From the NCBI GenBank assembly GCA_030739735.1, contig JASLYQ010000001.1, positions 62,001-126,000 of the forward strand: DNA of 64,000 bases. Direction: 5' to 3'. Both the position numbers and the translations under genes were made by a program. The notes under the pieces were generated by a model. The model was not told where the DNA came from. It searched no databases and saw only the letters and a program-made list of their open reading frames with translations. Each line of letters starts with the position of its first letter. Position 1 is the stretch's first letter. This document shows positions 59,409 to 64,000 of this stretch, one piece after another. The DNA is from Alphaproteobacteria bacterium (GTDB lineage: Bacteria; Pseudomonadota; Alphaproteobacteria; UBA7887).

Positions 59409-60086
59409 TTACTTCGCTTTCTCGCCAACGATACGCCCGTCCTCTATCACAAAATCAGGGAAGTTCTGCGCCAGCGCCTGGCGAAACGCGGGGCGCTCGG
59501 CAACGCGCTCGCGATAGGCGAGATAAGGCCCTGGTACCTTTGCGCCATAGAGAATCGCCCAGTCAACGCAGGTCATCAAGACCACGTCGGCGACGGACAA
59601 ACCCGCGCCAAGCACATAGGGTGCGGCGACAGCGATGCGCGGCGCCATGGCGGAAAGCTGCTTTTCGCAATATTCGAGCGCCGAGGCGACGGCCACGGGC
59701 GCCTCGCCATAGATGTGCGAAAGGTATTGGTGGCGGCGCACGAGATAGAGCGAATGGGCGTCAAGCTCCATGGCAGCGAAGGAACACCATTCGTTGAGTT
59801 TCGCCCGGCCCGCGGCATCGTCCGGAACAAGGAACCCGGCCGGCACTGGAAAAGCCTCGCTGATATATTGGGCGATGGCGACGCTTTCGCTCAGGACCAG
59901 ATCACCGTGCCGAAAGGTTGGAATTTTCTGTTTTGGATTCAATGCTTTATAGGCATTTGTCAGAGTTTCGCCCGTCCGCGAGCCGATAGCGTGGTGGGTG
60001 AACGGCAGGCCAAATTCCAACAACGTCCAGACCACCCGCATGCTACGCGTGGTGCCCGCCCCCCAGACATCTACCTTTTTCGTCAT
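59409..60086 (-). CDS. Glutathione S-transferase
   Basis: A 225-residue GST starting MTKKVDVWGAGTTRSMRVVW. The N-terminal thioredoxin fold has NPKQKIPTF with the cis-proline and LSESVAIAQYI, which binds the glutathione gamma-Glu. The C-terminal helical domain has LSVADVVLMTCVDW. Its ATG overlaps the stop of the small upstream gene (ATGA). The open frame to 60155 is out of context. Confidence 0.88.
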   Translation of the reverse strand: MTKKVDVWGAGTTRSMRVVWTLLEFGLPFTHHAIGSRTGETLTNAYKALNPKQKIPTFRHGDLVLSESVAIAQYISEAFPVPAGFLVPDDAAGRAKLNEWCSFAAMELDAHSLYLVRRHQYLSHIYGEAPVAVASALEYCEKQLSAMAPRIAVAAPYVLGAGLSVADVVLMTCVDWAILYGAKVPGPYLAYRERVAERPAFRQALAQNFPDFVIEDGRIVGEKAK

Positions 60087-60265
60087 TCCATCTCCCCAAC
60101 CGACAGCGCCAGCGGATAAACGAGTGGTACGTGCGGATCGCCAGTGCGCCCGCACGCGCTCCAGGTCTTAAAGCTAAAGCACCCCACATCGGTTTTAGCC
60201 GTCGCTACATCGCGGGTCGGCTCGACAATCGTATCGTCGGGCCGCCAGGGCATCATCTGGTCCAT
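60083..60265 (-). CDS. Small hypothetical protein at the head of the GST/CoA-transferase operon
   Basis: A 60-residue frame starting MDQMMPWRPDDTIVEPTRDV. It overlaps the GST start by four bases (ATGA), and a GGGGGAG-type ribosome site precedes its ATG. It has no signal peptide or known domain. Coupling to the GST suggests it is real. It could also be the truncated end of another gene. Confidence 0.5.
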   Translation of the reverse strand: MDQMMPWRPDDTIVEPTRDVATAKTDVGCFSFKTWSACGRTGDPHVPLVYPLALSVGEME

Positions 60266-60308
60266 GCTCCCCCTCCTTCGTTCGCGGCGCACTATGCCAT
60301 AAGAGTGC

Positions 60309-60496
60309 TCACTCGTCGAAGTAGCCCAGCCGCATGCGGTTGAAATAGGGCACCAATGGAAAGCAGGCCCGCTCGCTCGGTCAGCACTGACCGAAGCTCA
60401 CACCCTCGCACTCGCACCAGATGCCGTGGACGCACCGTCAGCGGCAGGGTCGACGATGATATGAAGGTCGCCGTTTCTATGCTCAATGTCGGTCAT
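60309..60496 (-). pseudogene. Aldose 1-epimerase-type gene remnant
   Basis: The minus strand begins MTDIEHRNGDLHIIVDPAAD, resembling the start of aldose 1-epimerase-family proteins. After about 20 residues the frame breaks, and a later segment in another frame reads PACFPLVPYFNRMRLGYFDE, matching the family motif FPLVPxSNRI. It then stops at 60309. The remaining 220 or so residues are absent. Confidence 0.5.
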
Positions 60497-60582
60497 TGCC
60501 GTTTCACCAGGCTCTCTTTAGCCGAAAGCACCCACGCACGGAGCAACTTGAATCAGTGATCGCGGGCCGCACATACCGAGCT

Positions 60583-62127
60583 CTACAAAACCACTTCGAT
60601 CAGATACGGCTTATCGCTGGCCAAGCCCCGCGCTAGGGCGCCGCTCAGAGTCTCGGCATCGTCGACGCGTTCCGCCTCGACACCCATGCCGACGGCGAGC
60701 TGGGTCCAGCCTAGATCGGGGCGGTCCAGTGTCAGCATGTCGTTGGCCCGCGGCCCTGGGTGGTTGCCGGCGCCAACCTTGGCGAGTTCGCCCTTGAGGA
60801 TGTTATAGGCGCGATTGGAGAAGATTAGCGTGGTCACGTCACAGCCCTCGCGAGCCTGGGTCCAGAGCGCCGGCAGGTTGTACATGGCGCAGCCGTCGCT
60901 TTCGAGGCAGACGACCTTACGGTCCGGGCAGGCGATCGCCGCGCCCGTCGCCATGGGTAGGCCGAGCCCGATGGCACCGCCACGGTTCTGCAGCCAGTCA
61001 TGTGGCGGCGCGCCGGCGGTGGCGGGGAGAAAGTGCCGGCCCGTGGTAACGCTTTCGTCGACCACGATCGCCTGCTCGGGCAACAACGCGGCAATGGCTT
61101 GGGCGATGCTCTCGGGGCTGATGGCGCCCGTCGGTGTGTCCGGCCGGGCGGGCTCTTGCCGAGCTGCGGCGTCCGGCGTCACCTCGAGCGCTTCAGCCAG
61201 CATGTGCAAAGCACCCCGGCAGTCCTGCTCGGCGTCGGCCAGCGCGAACACCTCACAGCCCAGCGGTGTGACCAGGCTCGGCGTGTCAGGATAGGCAAAG
61301 AAGGCGGCCGGATGCCGCGCACCAACCATGATGATGCGCCGGTACGGAGCAAGCAGTTTTAGTGCCTGGTCGACAGGATAGGGGATACGGTCGATCGCAA
61401 CGCGCCCGGCGCCCCGTTGCAGACGCTTGTTCATGCCCTCCGCAAGCAGGCCACAGCCGGTCGCGGCGGCAATATCGCCGGCCAAGTCCAAAGGCTCGGC
61501 AAACAGCGTATCGGCGCCAAGCAGCAAAAGCGCACCGGGCTCACGCAGCATCGCCGCAGCTTGCTCGATCGCGTCTTCCGCTACGGCCTCGGGCGCGACG
61601 ATCTCAGGCAATGTGCCGACCACGCCACCGTCACCCCAGGCGGCGTCGGCCGGCAGGATCAGGGTCGCCACCTGGCCAGGCGCCGCCCGCGCCGCGGCGA
61701 TCGCAGCCATGCCCTCTTCGCCGATTGTCGCCGCATCCGTCGCCGTACCGACCCAGGCGGAGACAGGCCGCGCGATGCCAGCAATGTCGGAAGTCAGCGG
61801 CGTGTTGTACTGGATGTGATAGGTGGCGTGCTCGCCAACAATATTGACCACCGGCGAGCGAGCCTTGCCAGCGTTGTGCAGGTTGGCCAGCGCGTTGCCA
61901 AGGCCGGGGCCGAGATGCAACAGCGTCGCCGCAGGCTTGCCAGCCATGCGAGCATAGCCATCAGCCGCACCCGCGACCACGCCTTCAGCCAATCCCAGCA
62001 CGCAGCGCATCTCGGCGATGCGGTCGAGCGCCGCCACGAAATGCATTTCGGACGTGCCCGGATTGGTAAAGCACACCTCCACACCGCCGGCCAACAGCGT
62101 ACGCACCAGCGCCTCGGCTCCGTTCAT
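60583..62127 (-). CDS. Thiamine diphosphate enzyme, acetolactate synthase/benzoylformate decarboxylase-like
   Basis: A 514-residue TPP enzyme. Activating Glu is E48 in GLAEGVVAGAADGYARM. The TPP/Mg motif near residue 415 is LESDGCAMYNLPALWTQARE, where the usual GDG is SDG, and IFSNRAYNILKGELAK follows. The central domain lacks the FAD-contact text of true acetolactate synthases, so a 2-oxoacid decarboxylase or related carboligase is more likely. The ATG at 62127 has a GGAGAAAG site; a GTG one codon earlier is possible. Divergent from panE. Confidence 0.85.
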   Translation of the reverse strand: MNGAEALVRTLLAGGVEVCFTNPGTSEMHFVAALDRIAEMRCVLGLAEGVVAGAADGYARMAGKPAATLLHLGPGLGNALANLHNAGKARSPVVNIVGEHATYHIQYNTPLTSDIAGIARPVSAWVGTATDAATIGEEGMAAIAAARAAPGQVATLILPADAAWGDGGVVGTLPEIVAPEAVAEDAIEQAAAMLREPGALLLLGADTLFAEPLDLAGDIAAATGCGLLAEGMNKRLQRGAGRVAIDRIPYPVDQALKLLAPYRRIIMVGARHPAAFFAYPDTPSLVTPLGCEVFALADAEQDCRGALHMLAEALEVTPDAAARQEPARPDTPTGAISPESIAQAIAALLPEQAIVVDESVTTGRHFLPATAGAPPHDWLQNRGGAIGLGLPMATGAAIACPDRKVVCLESDGCAMYNLPALWTQAREGCDVTTLIFSNRAYNILKGELAKVGAGNHPGPRANDMLTLDRPDLGWTQLAVGMGVEAERVDDAETLSGALARGLASDKPYLIEVVL

Positions 62128-62203
62128 CACTTTCTCCTCGTCTCGCGACCCGCCGGCACCGTATCTTGGCGGAGAACGAAATCAAGCGGCGATGGGAGAG
62201 AGC

Positions 62204-63184
62204 ATGAAGATCGCGGTTGTGGGAGCGGGAGCCATGGGCGGTTCCTATGGCGGGCTGCTGGCCAAGGCAGGCCATGAGGTGACGCTGATCGATATCTGGG
62301 AGGAGCATGTGGCTGCGATCAACGCCAAGGGCCTGCGCATCGATGGCGCCTTTGGCGAGCATGTCGTCGAGGTGCCGGCGCGCACCGCGCCCGAGGACAA
62401 CCAGACCGCCGATATGGTCATCGTCTTCACTGATACCAACAACACGGAAGACGGCGCCAAGACCGCCGCCGGGCTACTCGGCAATGACGGCTTCGCGATC
62501 ACCTTCCAGAACGGCATCGGCAATGTCGAGACCCTGCAGCGCGTGATCGGACCAGAGCGGGTGCTAGCAGGCTCCAGTATGTGCAGCGCGGCGCGCCACG
62601 GCCCAGGCCATGTCGATCTCACCCATCAGCGCTACACCTCGGTCGGTGAGATCGACGGCAGCAACAGCGAGCGGGCACTGGCCGTCGTCGCAGCGCTGGA
62701 GGGCGCTGGTTTCAATGCCAAGACGGTACCCGACGTGATGGCGACCATCTGGGAGAAGTTCGTGGTTAATTGCGGCTTCAACGCCATCGCCGCCACCACC
62801 GGTCTACGCTCCGGCGAGATCAGCCAGGTGCCCGAGACCGCAGCCTTTCAGCACAAAGTGCTGGACGAGGTAATGGCGGTAGTCAATGCCAAAGGGATCA
62901 CGCTGCCCAACCCGCACATCGCCAAGCAGATTCTGGTGGGTGCTGGCAAGTCCTTCAACAAGCCCTCTATGCTGCAGCACGTCGAGGCGGGGCGCAAGAC
63001 CGAGATCGACGCCATAAACGGCGCGCTGTTGAGCGAAGGCGAGGCATTGGGCGTGCCTACCCCTGCCAACGAGGCCCTGGTGGCCTTGCTCAAAGGGCGC
63101 GAGCTGGCCCAGATGCGCGCCGTCAACGAGCCCGATCTCGACTACAATGCCTGGCAGGCGCGCCTGGAGGCGGAAGCGAGCTAA
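62204..63184 (+). CDS. panE: Ketopantoate reductase-family protein
   Basis: A 326-residue NADPH-dependent reductase with Rossmann motif VGAGAMGG at the N-terminus (MKIAVVGAGAMGGSYGG). The helix WEKFVVNCGFNAIAATTG carries the catalytic Lys and Asn, and NKPSMLQHVEAGRKTEIDAI is the conserved C-terminal segment. In pantothenate synthesis it reduces 2-dehydropantoate. ApbA/PanE paralogues may act on other 2-oxoacids, and the divergent TPP enzyme could supply one. Start 62204 is preferred; an ATG four codons earlier is possible. Confidence 0.85.
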   Translation: MKIAVVGAGAMGGSYGGLLAKAGHEVTLIDIWEEHVAAINAKGLRIDGAFGEHVVEVPARTAPEDNQTADMVIVFTDTNNTEDGAKTAAGLLGNDGFAITFQNGIGNVETLQRVIGPERVLAGSSMCSAARHGPGHVDLTHQRYTSVGEIDGSNSERALAVVAALEGAGFNAKTVPDVMATIWEKFVVNCGFNAIAATTGLRSGEISQVPETAAFQHKVLDEVMAVVNAKGITLPNPHIAKQILVGAGKSFNKPSMLQHVEAGRKTEIDAINGALLSEGEALGVPTPANEALVALLKGRELAQMRAVNEPDLDYNAWQARLEAEAS

Positions 63185-63188
63185 AGCC

Positions 63189-63536
63189 ATGGACGACGAC
63201 CGCCCCGACCTCGACCTCGCCGCCATCCACACCACGCTTGAAGTCGAGCTGGCGGAGATCACCATAGCGAGCGAAGCGGCGGCGGGCGAGCGGAAACCAG
63301 TCACCCTCGACCAGCAGAGCGTCGGCCGACTTTCACGCATGGACGCGCTGCAGGTCCAGGCCATGGCCAACGCCGTCGAAGGCCGCCGCCAGGGCCGCGA
63401 AGCCCGCATTAAGGCCGCCCTCAAGCGGCTGGACGAGGGCGAATACGGCACCTGCATCACGTGCGGCGACGACATTCCTGCCGAGCGGCTCGAGTTGGAC
63501 GCGACGACTGCGAGATGTGTGGGGTGTAGCGCGTAA
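63189..63536 (+). CDS. TraR/DksA-family zinc-finger protein
   Basis: A 115-residue protein with an N-terminal coiled coil and a C-terminal zinc finger, C-I-T-C and C-V-G-C, in DEGEYGTCITCGDDIPAERL. The DSKA-type hairpin tip is not clearly present, so it is a DksA-like small member binding the RNA polymerase secondary channel, or a general zinc-finger protein. It starts four bases after panE. Confidence 0.85.
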   Translation: MDDDRPDLDLAAIHTTLEVELAEITIASEAAAGERKPVTLDQQSVGRLSRMDALQVQAMANAVEGRRQGREARIKAALKRLDEGEYGTCITCGDDIPAERLELDATTARCVGCSA

Positions 63537-63591
63537 CGGTACAGGGCATTCGCGGCCCGCACTCATGGGTCGAAGCTACGGCCCTACAGAA

Positions 63592-64000
63592 TCAGACCCG
63601 AACGATCTTGCCTGGGTTCATGATGTTATCGGGGTCTAGCGCCTGCTTGATGGCGCGCATCACAGCGACGGCTTCGCCGAGTTCGATGTTGAGGTAATCG
63701 ATCTTCCCATAACCGATGCCGTGCTCACCGGTGCAAGTGCCATCCATAGCGAGTGCCCGCGTGACGAGGCGATCGTGCAGGGTGTTTGCCTCGTCGATCT
63801 GCGCTTGATTATCGGGCTCGATCATGTAGGCGACATGGAAGTTACCATCGCCAACATGCCCCGCGATGGGGGCCGGAAAGGAGGCGGTGGTGTTGTCAGC
63901 TTCGGTCTCGGCGATGCAGTCGGCAAGGCGCGAGATGGGCACACAGACATCGGTCGCTACGGGTTTGGTGCCGGGGCAGGCCGAGATCATGGCGTAGAGC
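63592..64000 (-). CDS. FAD-linked oxidase, C-terminal part (GlcD/lactate dehydrogenase type), cut by edge
   Basis: The C-terminal 136 residues of a flavin oxidoreductase of the D-lactate/glycolate dehydrogenase family. Text includes TDVCVPISRLADCI, HVGDGNFHVAYM, GTCTGEHGIGYGK and the ending LDPDNIMNPGKIVRV, all standard. The frame is open at the right edge, so the FAD domain lies outside. It converges on the DksA-like gene. Confidence 0.92.
   Translation of the reverse strand, partial: LYAMISACPGTKPVATDVCVPISRLADCIAETEADNTTASFPAPIAGHVGDGNFHVAYMIEPDNQAQIDEANTLHDRLVTRALAMDGTCTGEHGIGYGKIDYLNIELGEAVAVMRAIKQALDPDNIMNPGKIVRV

Noticed and set aside
1-64000. CRISPR arrays, integrases or prophage genes
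   Set aside because: No regularly spaced repeats with spacers and no phage-type genes were seen; the only mobile traces are the small IS1595 fragment and possible IS21-like ends.

Overview
The window is GC-rich DNA whose gene content points to an alphaproteobacterium, probably of a Rhodospirillales-like lineage. This is inferred from the three-gene pntAA/pntAB/pntB transhydrogenase, the divergent ilvE/MarR (PetP-like) pair, PQQ enzymes, an orphan Flp pilin and the gene style. No rRNA or species marker is present, so the placement is tentative.

Layout. 1-4123 (minus): a PQQ precursor operon pqqA-pqqD-pqqE, then a second PqqE-like radical SAM gene, a PuuD-like membrane protein and serC, which runs off the left edge. 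4124-7753: an AT-rich repeat zone, an M48 protease, an enolase-superfamily dehydratase beside a decayed relative, and a NIPSNAP protein. 7765-10205 (minus): a PQQ alcohol dehydrogenase with the Asp-x-Asp signature of lanthanide enzymes, an intrinsic terminator and a small cytochrome c. 10792-18809 (minus): five genes overlapping by about 4 bases, encoding an HdrA-GltD-HdrA fusion, MvhD, MetV, MetF and an HdrC-HdrB fusion. They diverge from 19178-23670 (plus), a 2-oxoacid:ferredoxin oxidoreductase (gamma, alpha, beta) plus a GltD-like flavoprotein with its own ferredoxin domain. 23867-28197: pgsA, mobB, moeA, moaD, moaE and a porin. 28194-31819: ilvE, a MarR regulator and a fused UroD-type methyltransferase/corrinoid protein. 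32783-37563: flp and a urea/amide-type ABC importer whose last ATPase gene is broken. 37564-42138: CoA-transferase remnant, DnaA-box-like cluster, autotransporter, lipoprotein hydrolase, VanZ-like gene with an early amber codon and a perfect 60-base palindrome. 42466-45932: proline iminopeptidase, ABC exporter, cyaY, rpmE. 46119-46429: tRNA-Thr(CGU) split by a 235-nt group I intron. 46667-52856: Rrf2 and GNAT genes, a Bcr/CflA-hydratase-PhzF operon and a MATE pump. 52905-56523: pnt operon and a GDPD. 57006-60265 (minus): EthD, GST and CoA-transferase genes. 60583-64000: a TPP enzyme, panE, a DksA-like protein and the end of a GlcD-like oxidase.

How it may work together (inference). The HdrA/MvhD/MetV/MetF/HdrCB set resembles the methylene-tetrahydrofolate reductase/heterodisulfide-reductase-like complexes of acetogens. 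It sits beside a ferredoxin-dependent 2-oxoacid oxidoreductase and about 11 kb from a CmuA-like methyltransferase-corrinoid fusion. Together they could form a route in which methyl groups enter tetrahydrofolate and are oxidised with flavin-based coupling to ferredoxin and NAD(P)H, in a bacterium that also oxidises alcohols through PQQ and cytochrome c.

Decay is frequent: at least seven pseudogenes or remnants occur (dehydratase, IS1595 transposase, ABC ATPase, CoA-transferase, GST, aldose epimerase, tRNA copy). The strongest single novelty is the intron-split tRNA-Thr.
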